Both the position numbers and the translations under genes were made by a program. The notes beneath the pieces are model-generated. The model was given only the letters and a program-made list of their open reading frames with translations. It did no database searches and was not told the origin of the DNA. From NCBI GenBank assembly GCA_905160935.1, contig CAJHZI010000589.1, positions 735,001 to 799,000 on the forward strand: 64,000 nt of DNA, read 5' to 3'. Within the stretch, counting starts at the first letter, position 1. Every line of letters begins with the position of its first letter. This document shows, piece by piece, positions 1 through 10,150 of this stretch. The stretch is from Enchytraeus crypticus. Lineage: Eukaryota > Annelida > Clitellata > Enchytraeida > Enchytraeidae.

Positions 1-600
1 GCGACTTAGGGGTTGACGCTAAACTTTTGTTTACTGCCCATATAGCCAAAATAGTTTCCACTGCCAAACAGAGAATTCCGTTAATTTTCAGAGCCTTTTT
101 AACTCGTGATTCTAAATACCTTCTTTTGGCTTATAAATCCTACATTCTTCCGCTCCTCGAATATTGCACCCAGTGCGGTCCCCACACTGTGTGAGAGACA
201 TAATTCTATTAGAAAGTGTCCAAAGAAACTTTACTAAAAGACTTCCAGGATTGCAAAATATGCCGTATGATGCCAGGCTTAATGCAGTAAATTTGATTAC
301 CCGGAACTAACGAGCCTACACTTTGATCTAATTTTCTACTATAAGACTCTCAAAGTATTAGTGGAGGGGACATTGATAGTTATGGTCTAGAGCTCTCTAC
401 TAGAAAATCAAGCGGAAATTCTTTCAAATTAGTAATTAATAATCAAAAACTTGATACACGCAAATAGTTATTTTCTTCAACGGTATGCGAACCATGGAAT
501 TCCTTACCAGATAGCGTTGTTTCAACAAATAACATTAGCTATTTTAAAAGCCGACTCCTAGATTTTGATTTTAATAAGTTCTTAATTTTTAAATCCAATA
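1..600 (+). mobile_element. LINE (family F, CR1/Jockey-like) reverse transcriptase C-terminus, decayed
   Basis: Translation from position 5 gives a typical C-terminal LINE segment (DLGVDAKLLFTAHIAKIVST, then YKSYILPLLEYC), and after a stop and a frame change QRNFTKRLPGL around 221-252. The final part reads PWNSLPDSVVS near 495-525. In CR1/Jockey-type elements this region follows the reverse transcriptase palm and thumb. Several stops and frameshifts make it a pseudogene. Its 5' part lies off the left edge. The clade is inferred from style only. Confidence 0.75.
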
Positions 601-1004
601 CCTAAAATTTACTAAATTACATATTTCTAGCATTATCCTTATGTACTGTAATGCATGGTCATTCTAATTTCATTACTGATTAGTTATACTATGAAAAAAC
701 ATAGGCTATGTAGCAATTTAAGCGTCTGTATATTTTAGTGTCTCTAAATTCTTTTTGTAATTAGATTTTAATGTATTAAGGTATACTTTTATGCTAATGT
801 GCTGTGGTATTGTGAAGGTATATGCTGGATTAAACGTCTTGATTTGCTGTAAGCTTTTAACTACTTTATATGGTTTACTTTGGTTATGTTTGTTTAGGGC
901 ACATGTCTGTGCTTTCGTGGCCTTCGAGTCCTTTTTCACTTTATCGCATGTATTATTTGCGTATGATAAATAAAGTGAAATAAATATGATTAAACTAAAT
1001 TAAA

Positions 1005-1007
<3 letters not shown>
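601..1007 (+). other. 3' untranslated region of the LINE at 1-600
   Basis: AT-rich sequence with no host-like coding signal. It ends in TAAATAAAGTGAAATAAA at about 967-984, just before a (TA)n tract, as expected for the 3' end of a retroelement whose tail became a microsatellite. The small open frames here carry no recognisable domain. Confidence 0.4.

Positions 1008-1057
<50 letters not shown>
1008..1057. repeat. (TA)n microsatellite
   Basis: About 25 uninterrupted TA units directly after the 3' end of the preceding LINE remnant. Confidence 0.97.
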
Positions 1058-1060
<3 letters not shown>

Positions 1061-1142
1061 AAGGCATCTCTAAACTTTCATTCTATGCATGTTGACATAC
1101 AACATATAAACCTAAACAACGAGTGCGCAGGCTGACATAGGC

Positions 1143-1149
1143 CTATATA

Positions 1150-1239
<90 letters not shown>

Positions 1240-1302
1240 GTATATATATATATATATATGTATATATATAAGTATATATATATAATATACATATATTTAT
1301 AT

Positions 1303-1347
<45 letters not shown>
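1143..1347. repeat. (TA)n microsatellite, interrupted
   Basis: About 200 bp of TA repeats with scattered G, C and AA interruptions. The Tyr/Ile-rich open frame over it is a repeat artefact. Confidence 0.95.
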
Positions 1348-1349
<2 letters not shown>

Positions 1350-1592
1350 TGATCAAATGTCGATCTAGTTTTATAGAAACTCTTTGCTGCATTAGACCTA
1401 TCCATGCATTTTCGGTCTTCCTCTATATTAACGTTTGACTCCTCTCAATGTAGAAATGATCTATTTACGTATGATCTATGTATGTTAATTGATATGAACT
1501 AGTTAAACGGCTATTGCTAAATATTGAATTATTTTACTTTATTTAATAAATGAATTGATTATTAAAATAGTTGAGAAAACTAAAGGACTCAC

Positions 1593-1820
1593 ATAGAATG
1601 CGATGAATTCTTGAACTTTCTCGGGGAGATGTTTAAAATCTCCCTTGACAACGGGCACGTGGACGACGCCTACCTGTGGTACCTGCACATCATCGACCTC
1701 CTCAACTATCTTAGAAGCAGGGTTAAATGAGCTTAACCTTACTCTGTGATGCTGCACCTGTAATTCTGCCACTTTCGTATTAGCAGGGCCGCTTTCAATC
1801 TTCTGATTAGCACTGGCCAT
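1593..1820 (-). CDS. First coding exon of a host gene, possibly phosphoenolpyruvate carboxykinase
   Basis: Seventy-six codons from ATG at 1820 (context AAG-ATG-GCC, a strong animal start) to a consensus donor GTGAGT at 1592-1587; the exon ends in phase 0 after ...EFIAFY. The peptide starts MASANQKIESG and ends GDFKHLPEKVQEFIAFY. The last 20 residues resemble the segment just before the conserved core of GTP-dependent PEPCK (GD-x-x-x-LP-x-x-V-x-EF). The first 55 residues would be a variable leader. PEPCK converts oxaloacetate to phosphoenolpyruvate in gluconeogenesis. The rest of the gene would lie beyond the left edge. Codon use is balanced and there are no internal stops, unlike the neighbouring repeats. 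That this is a real exon is fairly likely; the PEPCK identity is only a candidate. Confidence 0.5.
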
Positions 1821-2021
1821 CTTCAGTTACGTACCGTCTATACAAACAACAACTTAAGTACACGAGACTTCGATGTGAAAAGTTTATATTATAATCTATA
1901 ATCATTATTATCATTCTTATTATTATAGTTATTACTATTGTTTTTCTTATAATATCATTATTTTTGTGGTCGCCGTTACAGTAATAATAATACTAAATTT
2001 ACTAATTATTTGTTTTTAAAT

Positions 2022-2262
2022 GCCCAGGGCTGTATAGTTCCCTGGGCTAAAAATAAGATAAAAAGAGGCTTTATTTAATTAATAGTTAAACATGAAGCGG
2101 TTAAAATAAATCCTCTACACGCTGGAAAGCCGCATCAGCCAAAGTGCCACAGAAACAGACAGCCTTGAAACACTGGAGAGCAATACATGTAGATAGTCGC
2201 TGTCAAAGAAAAGTTTTCTCATGCTGATCCCAGTAAAAGCGCTGGTCCTCCAGCCTAATTCA
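2022..2262 (-). mobile_element. LINE family N, 3' end, copy 1 (decayed)
   Basis: On the minus strand, in broken frames, the peptide matches copies 2 and 3 (ELG-x-RTSAFTG, QRLS, CGTLADAAFQRVEDLF). A hairpin formed by GCCCAGGG and CCCTGGGC at 2022-2046 follows the stop. Sequence then runs into short T/A-rich stretches. Confidence 0.65.
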
Positions 2263-2267
2263 AATTA

Positions 2268-2311
2268 TTTTATTATCATTATTATTATTATTATTATTAT
2301 TATTGTTATTA
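2268..2311. repeat. (ATT)n microsatellite
   Basis: About 14 ATT/TTA units, lying between LINE N copy 1 and copy 2. Confidence 0.9.
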
Positions 2312-2465
2312 TGAAAATGTGACAAACCGCGTAAAACAATAGCTAAAGATGTATATCTTTACTCTCTATTGTCCTTAACCTTTATATCTAGTGACATCAT
2401 ACTGATACAACCTTGCGCTGGTTAATCTGTTGCGAGTGAACGGATACACCATAACTAGAACCGCT

Positions 2466-2511
2466 GTTTATTATTATTATTATTATTTTTGTTATTGTTA
2501 TTATTATTAGG

Positions 2512-2548
<37 letters not shown>

Positions 2549-2900
2549 GTAGTAGTAGTAGTAGTAGTATAATTTTTTGCCCTGGGCTGTCTAGGGCCCT
2601 GGGCTAAAAAATAAGATAAAAAAATACAGACTTGATTTAATTAAAAGAAAGATGAAAAAGAAATATTTAAAATAATTCCTCTACGCTCTGGGAGGCCGTA
2701 TACGCCAGTGTGCCACGAACGCAAAAATTAAAGCGCTGGAGTGCAATAGATAGGCGCTGCCATAGAAAGACTTTTTCGTGTTGGTCGCCTGTAATAGCGT
2801 TGGTTCTCCTGCCTAATTCGTTTATGAAGTCAGACGCGGCAGAGTTGATGGGGCCCAAGGTCTCAAAAGCAATTGGCATTTGGAAGCTGCTTCAGCATCT
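2466..2900 (-). mobile_element. LINE family N, 3' end, copy 2
   Basis: The reading frame at 2667-2879 gives PIAFETLGPINSAASDFI, then ELGRRTNAITGD and FLWQRLSIALQRFN, and ends in EELF. This Cys-poor C-terminal block is one I associate with the end of some invertebrate non-LTR reverse transcriptases. After the stop come a hairpin (GCCCAGGG with CCCTGGGC, 2579-2606), an A/T-rich spacer and a long (ATT)n/(ACT)n tail at 2466-2570. Only the 3' few hundred bases are present, so it is strongly 5'-truncated. Confidence 0.7.
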
Positions 2901-3004
2901 GAGCCAGCAGCAAATTATTATTCTTTTGGAATTTTTATTTTTATTATTTGTGTTATAGTTACAGATATTGATTTACATTTTAGAATTTATTGCTATATGA
3001 TATG

Positions 3005-3062
3005 GAAATAATAATATAATAATAATAATATAATAATATAACAATAATAATAATATAATAAG

Positions 3063-3097
<35 letters not shown>
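3005..3097. repeat. (ATA/AAT)n microsatellite
   Basis: Imperfect ATA/AAT repeats directly upstream of the plus-strand LINE N copy 3. Confidence 0.9.
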
Positions 3098-3099
<2 letters not shown>

Positions 3100-3512
3100 T
3101 TCAGTCACAGCCGGTGGTGCTGCTGTTCATGCCGCCTCTAGGAAGTTGGATAAATACCGTGATCTGTCCTTAGGATATGAAGTTGTTTCGGTGGCTATTG
3201 AAACCATGGGCCCGATGAATCCCGAAGGAGTGGACTTTATTAATGGCATAGGCAGACTTATTGCAGAGCAAACCGGCGATAAGCGAGAGACATCTTTTCT
3301 TTGGCAAAGGCTTTCCATGACTTTGCAAAGATTTAATGAAGTCTGCTTCAACAATTCTTTTAAGCCGATTGATGACCTCGAGTAGCCGGGCGGCGATTCA
3401 GCACGTATTGCTCGAATCGTTTTTATCAAACCCCAGGTTCTTTACACCGGGGTAAAAAAAAAATTAAAAAAAATAAAAAATAAAAAATAATAATAATAAT
3501 AATAATAACAAC
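3100..3512 (+). mobile_element. LINE family N, 3' end, copy 3 (opposite strand)
   Basis: The open frame to 3384 reads AIETMGPMNPEGVDFINGIG, then SFLWQRLSMTLQRFNEVC and ends IDDLE. It matches copy 2 over most of its length. After the stop, ACCCCAGG ... CCGGGGT at about 3431-3454 forms a hairpin, then come an A-rich run and (AAT)n to 3512. Only the stem sequence differs from copies 1 and 2. Confidence 0.7.
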
Positions 3513-4124
3513 AACAATTAGAGTGCTACCGTCATCAATGACAACATCGAGCACTATTGAGACAAAATCAAGCCGGCGAGCAAAAAGAAGGTCTAAAAAC
3601 GGTGCAAATTCCAAAGTCCAGAAAATCAGTCCAAAGTAAAGGGAATTAAAGAAAAGTTTAGGCGCAGGTTGCTGTTCATGGACACTGGACACTGGATGGA
3701 AAAGAGAGATGAAAAAGAGTCTTCAACTGCCTATGGCACTGCTCATAGGAAAACAAAGACCGATGTGATTCAAATGAAGATTTCCGATGTGCATAGTAAT
3801 TTATACCCTTTTTGCTTCTCAACGCTACTTTTTGATGCGAATGCAGTGTGCATATCACAGAATTTCCTTTTTATCGGAGAGTTTTACTGATTTATTGTTT
3901 TCATTTAAAGTAACAGACTACCGCTGGAATCTCCGAACACACATATAGAACTATAAAAATTGTTTACTTTATTTTTAATTACATGTATGCCTCAACATCT
4001 TCGTAAAAGTACAAGAGCAAATAACCGTCATCAGCAATCTAAATGAATGAATTGGCCAAATACATGCAATTTCAAGAATACAATTTTTCTGTATACAGTT
4101 CAAGGGCAAAAGGTCAAAACAGAT
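3513..4124. other. Unassigned intergenic or repeat-derived sequence
   Basis: I see no gene, element end or conserved motif here. Short open frames on both strands have no recognisable domain. Confidence 0.5.
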
Positions 4125-4202
4125 CTATATTTTGTTGACCTATGATCTGATCTGCATGTGCTTGCGCCCATGCAAATCAGATCATAGGTCAACAAAATAT
4201 AG
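4125..4202. repeat. Long hairpin, 34-bp arms
   Basis: Arms 4125-4158 and 4169-4202 pair over 34 bp with a single mismatch, around a 10-base loop. The arms include TTTGTTGACCTATGATCTGA and its reverse complement. The size suits a microRNA-precursor-like foldback or a very recent inverted micro-duplication. Confidence 0.9.
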
Positions 4203-4485
4203 GCAGTATTGTCGATGTGCCGGTCTAAATATGCACGATCGGTCGTTAATATTCCATCGACTTTAGACTTCGGCGTGGAAACAGCAAGCAATATTCAAGG
4301 TTAAATTAGGCCTACTCTGCTGCAAATTATGATATAGCCCTGCATGTCGTGATTTTCAATAGAACGTGACTTTGACTTTGCTATTCTATCAATGACGGTA
4401 GAGCAAAGCATCTAAACAGATCTAAGCATCTATACGCGTTTCCCAAGCGCCATCAGCGACAGTCCAATGTGCTTATTGTTCGTTT

Positions 4486-4996
4486 CAGTAAGCGCTTATC
4501 ATTCAGATCTGTAAGTTCTTATCATTCATTCTGTAAGCGCTTATCATTCAGATCTGTAAGTTCCACTCATTCAGATCTGTAAGCGCTAATCACTCAGATC
4601 TGTAAGCGCTAATCATTCAGATCTGTAAGTTTCAATCATTCATATCTGTAAGCGCTAATCATTCAGGTCTGTAATCGCTAATCATTCAGATCTGTAATCG
4701 CTAATCACTCAGATCTGTAAGCGCTAATCATTCAGATCTGTAAGTGCTCCTCATTCAGATCTGTAAGCTCCTATCATTCAGATCTCTAAGCTCCAATAAT
4801 TCAGATCTTTAAGCGCTAGTCATTCAGATCTGTAAGCTCCAATTATTCAGTTCTGTAAGCTCCAATCATTCAGATCTGTAAGTGCTAATCATTCAGATCT
4901 ATAAGCGCTAATCATTCAGATCTGTAAACGCTAATCATTCAGATATGTAAGAGCAAATCATTCAGACCTGTAACCGCTAATCATTCAGATCTGTAG
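4486..4996. repeat. 23-bp minisatellite, about 22 copies
   Basis: Tandem units of consensus AATCATTCAGATCTGTAAGC plus GCT, with single-base variation. Each unit has two six-base palindromes, AGATCT and AGCGCT. The array starts and stops abruptly, and variants (AAGTTC, AAGCTC, AATCGC) are interspersed, suggesting unequal exchange. Confidence 0.95.
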
Positions 4997-5864
4997 CCAG
5001 TGCTTAAGTTTCATTCTATCACAGAGGTTGAGAATAATCTCAGAAAAGATTTGAATAGCTTACTTTACATGCCTTCCAGTAAGATAAAAGCACAGCACAA
5101 GTAGACAATGTTTGTGAATAATGCGGCAATAATGACAATAATGATGACAATCATTAAGAATTAATGACAATCATGATAATCATTTTGACAATAATGCGAT
5201 GGATCTGACCACGTCTATACCATATTGAGTGAGCAACGTGCAGTCATTCATTCCGTAAGATTGACAGATGGCTTGCAAATAAATATTCTATAAAAGTCCA
5301 GTTGTTCAGAGACATAGACAAACTATTTACAGGCTTACTTATTTAACCACTTAAATTCGTAACTTCTTTTTTTTCAATCATATGCCAACATTCTCTATCT
5401 TGATGAGACAAGGATTTTGTTTTTATGATTGTGTTTTTCATCACGTCGTGAAATCAATAGAATAAGAGGTTTATAGAAGAATTGAAAAGATCTAAAATAC
5501 AATTTTAGCCAGAATTGGTATGGTGTATCAGAAAATGCCACTGATGGTGTATCATTAACTGCTACTCGATTATGATTATTTGACGAGCACAGACAGCGAT
5601 ACGTTGTAGCGAAAATAATTTTTGTTTTACAGTCAATACTTTAAATGCAAAAGGCATCCAATGCGGTATATGTAAAGCAATGGTATCACTGCCATTTTGC
5701 CTTGAACCACAGGATAATAGCATTACAGACCACTATATCACTAAAATTTTACTTTTTTGCTCAGACATGCCTAGACTGGATCATCGACATTGCGACATGA
5801 AACAATTATTTTAAATAAATTTTATGATGAAAACCACTATTTTAGAAACCTGTCTCACAGAAGT
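4997..5864. other. Unassigned AT-rich sequence
   Basis: No coding signal beyond chance frames. A short run of ATGACAAT-type direct repeats lies at about 5128-5190. No element termini were recognised. Confidence 0.45.
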
Positions 5865-6044
5865 CATCATCATCATCATCTTCCCTTAAATCCTAGTTTA
5901 AGTAGGGTCGGGATAAGAATAGACCTTCCCCAATTCTCTCCGTCCCACATCATATCATCAGTCAATCTCCTACCTTTCATATCCTTCTTAAACACTGCAT
6001 CCCACGTCAGTTGTGGTCTACCTCTCTTTAGCTTCTTTTTCTTC

Positions 6045-6380
6045 AGTGCACTGCCAAGTGGCAGGTTCAAGGTACATATTCATACTCAAAGTCTGTTGTC
6101 TGGATCAACAAGTTAATCCCTTCACAAAGTCTATGCCTTATCCATGCGTTACGTAGCCCATAGCTTGGGAAAAATATGGCTTCTGAGGTGGTTTCTCGTT
6201 GCCTTCCTCAGTTAGGTTGATTAATTACTATTTAATCCTGGGGGAAAATATTTCATGGTGAGGTGGGTCCCCTTTTGCCATCCTCAGCTCCTGTCCTTAG
6301 TCGCCTCTTACGTACACGCGGTAGATTGTTGGCGGTTGCCCTATTCTGCAGTGGTCCAACCACACCCTAGAACAACACGG
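6045..6380 (-). mobile_element. 335-bp short interspersed element, full copy
   Basis: Its minus strand starts CCCGTGTTG, includes GACCACTGCAGAAT and an AAGAGGCGAC block, and ends CTGCCACTTGGCAGTGCACT. The same block appears at 19055-19403, and truncated at 13745-13905, 19475-19622 and 30521-30665. It interrupts LINE B coding sequence, so it moved independently. It has no long open frame. Confidence 0.65.
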
Positions 6381-6796
6381 GGAACTCTCTAGCTTAACAT
6401 CCATCTATTCTCTTCAAACTCTCTTTACTACATCATCATCTGCCTTTCTCACAATATGCCCATACCATCTCAATCTCGCTTGAGTCAACCGATCCCATAT
6501 CCCCTTAACACTCAAGTTCAGCCTCACATATTCATTTTCCAATCTGTCCTTAATGATTTTACCACAAATTAGATGTAGCATTCTCATTCCTATCACATGC
6601 AAACTCTGCAAAGTTTCCCTTTGTAGTGCCTAACATTGCGAACCAGGCATCATTACTGGCCTTACGACAAAGCTATAGAATTTGCTTTACAATCTTAGTG
6701 GAATTTTCCTATCACACAGCACTCCACTAGCTGCCCCCCACTTTGCCCACCTAGCCTGAATCGTACTAGTAACGTCCTTTTCGAACTCTCCATCAA

Positions 6797-7695
6797 CAGT
6801 GGCGGATCCAGGGGGGGGGCCCGGGCCCCCCCCCCTTAGGTCCGCTGATAAAAAATTTTAAACTATATTTTCATTGTTTCTATGTCAATTTCGATGTGTA
6901 AATATGTTATTAGTTGCAGTGGTTAGGGGGGGGGTCCGGGTAGAGGGTATGACAGGTTATAGTTTCATTGTTCTAAGGCAATTTCGATGTGTAAATATGT
7001 TAATAATGGCAGTGGTGGGGGAGGGCCGGAGTGGACGGTATGACAGGGTATGGTTTCATTGTTTCTAAGGCAATTTCGATGCGTAAATATGTTAGCAATG
7101 GCAGTGGTTAGGGGGCCCGGGAGGGGGGGGGTACGACAGGGAACTCATTTATAATAGCTCAATTTTTGTCTAGTTTCTAGGATATAGGCTACTAGAAGCC
7201 CTGTATAATGGAAGGAGGTCCAAAAAATGTTGATCGTTTCACTAGCTCTCAATTTTCATTTGAACTTATGCAGTGGAGGAAAAAAGGGTGTATGTAAAAA
7301 ATGTGAACTCTGTCCCGTAGCAGTGGTGCAAACAGCCTTGGATGGGAGGGGTTAAGCCCCCCCTCACCACCACTAAAATTAGGTCACTTTTGCAATTCGT
7401 CCAGATCTTCAGAGGTGACAAAATTAACTTACTTTTTCCAAAACAAATGTAGGATTTTAGGTATTCCCTTGACTTTAGTACGGGTATAAGCGGGGGGGGG
7501 GGGGGGTAAGTTATGGGGACACACTCACTCTATGAGCCGAATTCAGTAGTGAAGAATAAATTTTAAGCCCCCTCCCCTCACAGAAATTTGTCTGGTTGAG
7601 TCACATGTCCCGAAGAAAGCGAGGCGTATGCAAAAAATGTACTACAAAAAAATTTCGGCCCCCCCCCCCTTAAAATATTCCTGGATCCGCCCATG
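6797..7695. mobile_element. hAT-like MITE, 899 bp, with 8-bp target duplication
   Basis: The ends are CAGTGGCGGATCCAGG and the inverted CATGGGCGGATCCAGG. Both sides carry TCCATCAA (6789-6796 and 7696-7703), and the interrupted LINE B sequence resumes precisely. An 8-bp duplication with CAGTG-type ends fits the hAT superfamily. G- and C-homopolymers follow each terminus. The interior has three imperfect 91-bp tandem units (about 6869-7140), each starting TTTCATTGTT, and no transposase. Confidence 0.88.
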
Positions 7696-7907
7696 TCCAT
7701 CAACCTCTATTATAGATCCCAAATACTTAAAGTCTGTTATCTTCCTTAACTCCATCCCTGGCTTATTGCTCTATTTCAGTTTATCATCTCCCCTTCCATC
7801 TGCTCTCCAAATGCTCAGTTTTTTCCTTATTTACCCTCAATCCTTTACTTTCCAATGCCTATCTCACGTTTTCCAACATCTCGCTTACTTTCTCCATCGT
7901 ATCTCCT

Positions 7908-7948
7908 ACTATCCCTGACGTCCCTGACATCATCCTTGACGTTAAACC

Positions 7949-7989
<41 letters not shown>

Positions 7990-7990
7990 C
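7908..7990 (+). mobile_element. LINE E 3'-end fragment with (ATT)n tail
   Basis: CTGACATCATCCTTGACGTTA followed by AAC-CTTT and (ATT)n matches the 3' terminus of the LINE E copies at 51046 and 36600 (reverse). It sits inside LINE B sequence and is only about 80 bp long. Confidence 0.6.
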
Positions 7991-8060
7991 ACCAGATCAT
8001 CTGCAAATAGCATGCACCACGGGGCCTCCTTAATGACTCCATTTAGCAACTTAGTACAAA

Positions 8061-8611
8061 AAGTATCAACTTACCAATTTAAAGTATCAACTTACTAAGA
8101 AATTCTTTGATGAAGTTTCACTATCTTGTTGATGCACCCTATTAGATAGCTTACAATGACATTAACGATAAAACATTGCCGACCGAATGTGCAGGCAATC
8201 ACTGCTTATCTAGCTCTGCGCTTACCACTTCAAATGATCAGCGCTATTTACATGTAATGTATATTAGACTATTATCATCAACAAGTCTGAACTTTGCAAC
8301 AAGTTCACAGTTAGAGCAGACTCTACAGAGGTTATATAAGGTTCAGAGAATAGATAAACGTAGGTAGTTGAAATGAGTAGCAAGGGTTTAAAATTCAAAG
8401 GAGGAGAGAATATAAAAAAATAAAACACTGGCCGACTATAAAATTCAGCGTCGCAATATTTGGCCACACCAGGTAGTCGCCAAAGTTTAAATGAACACCT
8501 TGAACTTTGACTTATTGTCCAATGTCACCTGGTCAGTCAGTGATTAATTATGACTTAATTCACCAAGTAATTTGTGCCCCCGTTTCCATCTGTAAAAATA
8601 CATTTTATTCT
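8061..8611. other. Unassigned sequence
   Basis: Contains a short direct repeat of AAAGTATCAACTTAC at 8058-8098; otherwise no recognisable gene or element. Confidence 0.4.
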
Positions 8612-8690
8612 CTCTCACTCTTAATGCAGTATCCATTGGCAGGTCCATGGCATATAACTCCTGTTTAATGGCAGGTCCATAGCGCATAAC
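8612..8690 (-). mobile_element. LINE A 3'-end fragment
   Basis: Short copy of the terminal LINE A motif (GGCAGGTCCATGGCATATAA), with GGCAGGTCCAT repeated a second time. It abuts a CT-rich stretch, as at other LINE A 3' ends. Confidence 0.6.
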
Positions 8691-8733
8691 ACTTTGCTAT
8701 AAGATATGTTAAAAGAAAAGATTTAAAAGTGGC

Positions 8734-8985
8734 CACACACGATCAAATTTATCTGAACAGATATCTGTTCAGATAAATTTGACGGAGCCCACACACGGTC
8801 AAATTTAACTGGCAGATATCTGAACAGATATCTGAACAATTGAACATATTCAGATAAATTTGATTCGTCCACACACGGTCAAATTTATTTTGGCCACACA
8901 CGGTCAAATCAGTTTTATCTGCAGATAAACTAATGATCGTCCACACACGGTCAAATTTAACTGTTCAGATATCTGATCAGTTATG
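8734..8985. repeat. Palindromic module cluster 1
   Basis: Several copies of CCACACACGGTCAAATTTA are joined to self-complementary cores such as TCTGAACAGATATCTGTTCA. The unit at 8745-8783 is almost a perfect palindrome: TCAAATTTATCTGAACAGAT and its complement. No coding potential. The same module forms cluster 2 at 10768-11092. Confidence 0.9.
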
Positions 8986-9295
8986 CTAATTAGCTGTCAA
9001 TCATTTCCAGACTGCAGCGCGCGTGACTAGCGTTGTTATTACTACAGTCAATCAATATATTTTTTAGCTATTTAAACTACTAATTTGAAAGCTACCCATC
9101 CACTGATTGATGGTGGCTGTCCAAATGACGGAAGTATCATTTCATGATTTAATAGGTTCATTTGTATTATTTTATTTTTTAATCTCAATTTAAAATTATG
9201 CCCCTGCCTATTTTGGATGCACAAGTTCAATTATTATCACTAGTTTTATTTACGTTCACCATACATGTAGATCACATTTAGTGTGTGTTTTTTCA

Positions 9296-9365
9296 GTGGA
9301 TTGAGCGTTTGAATCCATGCCAATTGCATCCGAGGCTAACACTCTAACCGTTACGCCATATCCAC
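9296..9365 (-). pseudogene. tRNA-like sequence (tRNA pseudogene or SINE head)
   Basis: On the minus strand, 70 bases begin GTGGATATGGCGTAACGGTT and end ATCCAC, so the 6-bp acceptor stem is intact. The A-box (TGGCGTAACGGTTAGAGTG) and a B-box-like GGATTCAAAC are visible. The T-arm is not fully paired, so a working tRNA is unlikely. Confidence 0.5.
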
Positions 9366-9559
9366 CCAATATTTCACTGTCAATACAACAGTATAATATA
9401 ATACTAGTTATAGTCTGTACACCCACATGGTAAGTATTCTGCATCGTTAAGTATTCTGCATCATCGTCACTATTTAGTTTATATTTCTGCATACCCGTAC
9501 AGGCAAAGTTTATTACATGCAGACCTATATATAACATAATATAACATAACGGCACAATG

Positions 9560-9822
9560 AGTCAGGAAGCACAGATGCTTGTTTAATGCCCATTTCCTCC
9601 TTCTTTTCCATGGTTATTAGTAGGCTAATCGTTTCCTTTTGGTGGCGCATTAATTGAAGCCGGCGCGGATTCAGGAATAACCTTCCATTACCCTGGGATT
9701 TTTTTCCTTCCTAAGCTGTCAACACTCGGTCTTCCAAGGTGGTCACTCACAAAGTACTAACCGAGGTCGGTGTAGCTTAACTTGTATAATTGACGCGCAA
9801 CTAAACCAATTGCGGTAAATCC
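9560..9822 (-). mobile_element. 5S-like composite SINE, copy S1
   Basis: The minus strand starts GGATTTACCGCAATTGGTTT, then has GGTTAGTACTTTGTGAGTGA and CCACCTTGGAAGACCGAGTG. The second part resembles the 3' half of 5S rRNA (GGTTAGTACTTGGATGGGAG ... CCGGGTGCTG). A body with CCGCGCCGGCT follows, shared with S3 and S4. It ends in a small hairpin, AAGCA-TCTG-TGCTT. Confidence 0.75.
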
Positions 9823-10150
9823 TTTAATTGTAAATACTTTAATTGTTTTAATGGAGAGTTGTTGCCATTGATTAATAAATACTGCGTCAACGTTATTGAT
9901 AGGCCTAACTGTACCTTGCCAGGGAGCTTACAAGTTGAGAGACTTGACTTTAAGTCATTATTGCGAAACTTCTTTGAACGTTCGCTAGAAATCAATTAAT
10001 GTTTAGTTATTCGTTTTTAGTTTATTGATTGAGTGTATGCTTGCGTCTAAATTTTTTCAGCACTACTTGTGTGTTTACTTGTACGATTGTATTGTAGTTT
10101 GTTTCTTGTCTTGCTACCTGTGTGGTGAAATAAAAGCTATATATAAATCC
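9823..10150 (+). mobile_element. LINE C 3' end
   Basis: Aligns by eye with the minus strand of 35140-35400: TATTGCGAAACTTCTTTGAACG near 9959-9980, and the end GGTGAAATAAAAGCTATATA at about 10121-10140. Non-coding 3' part only. Confidence 0.65.

Larger units (their letters stand above)
5865..8060 (-). mobile_element. LINE family B (RTE-like), decayed and interrupted
   Basis: The minus-strand remnant lies in three blocks. At 7704-8060 are reverse transcriptase palm remains. At 6381-6796 is a C-terminal region reading MLHLICGKIIKDRLENEYVR and RLRWYGHIVRKADDDVVKRV. At 5865-6044 is the terminal block RGRPQLTWDAVFKKDMKGR ... LTDDMMWDGENW, followed by a (GAT)n tail at 5865-5882. This order and the RWYGHI and RGRP-x-TW motifs are characteristic of RTE-like elements. 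A 335-bp element (6045-6380) and a hAT-like MITE (6797-7695) are inserted in it. Stops and frameshifts show it is dead. Confidence 0.7.

Noticed and set aside
1153-1368. Tyr/Ile-rich open frames over (TA)n tracts (also 16778-17014, 17331-17555, 18892-19515, 38678-38881)
   Set aside because: They are translations of microsatellites, with no domain or start context.
4486-4996. CRISPR-like array
   Set aside because: Units are contiguous tandem repeats without unique spacers, in animal DNA.
9296-9365. Functional tRNA gene
   Set aside because: The acceptor stem pairs but the T-arm does not, and the B-box is off consensus; more likely a pseudogene or SINE head.
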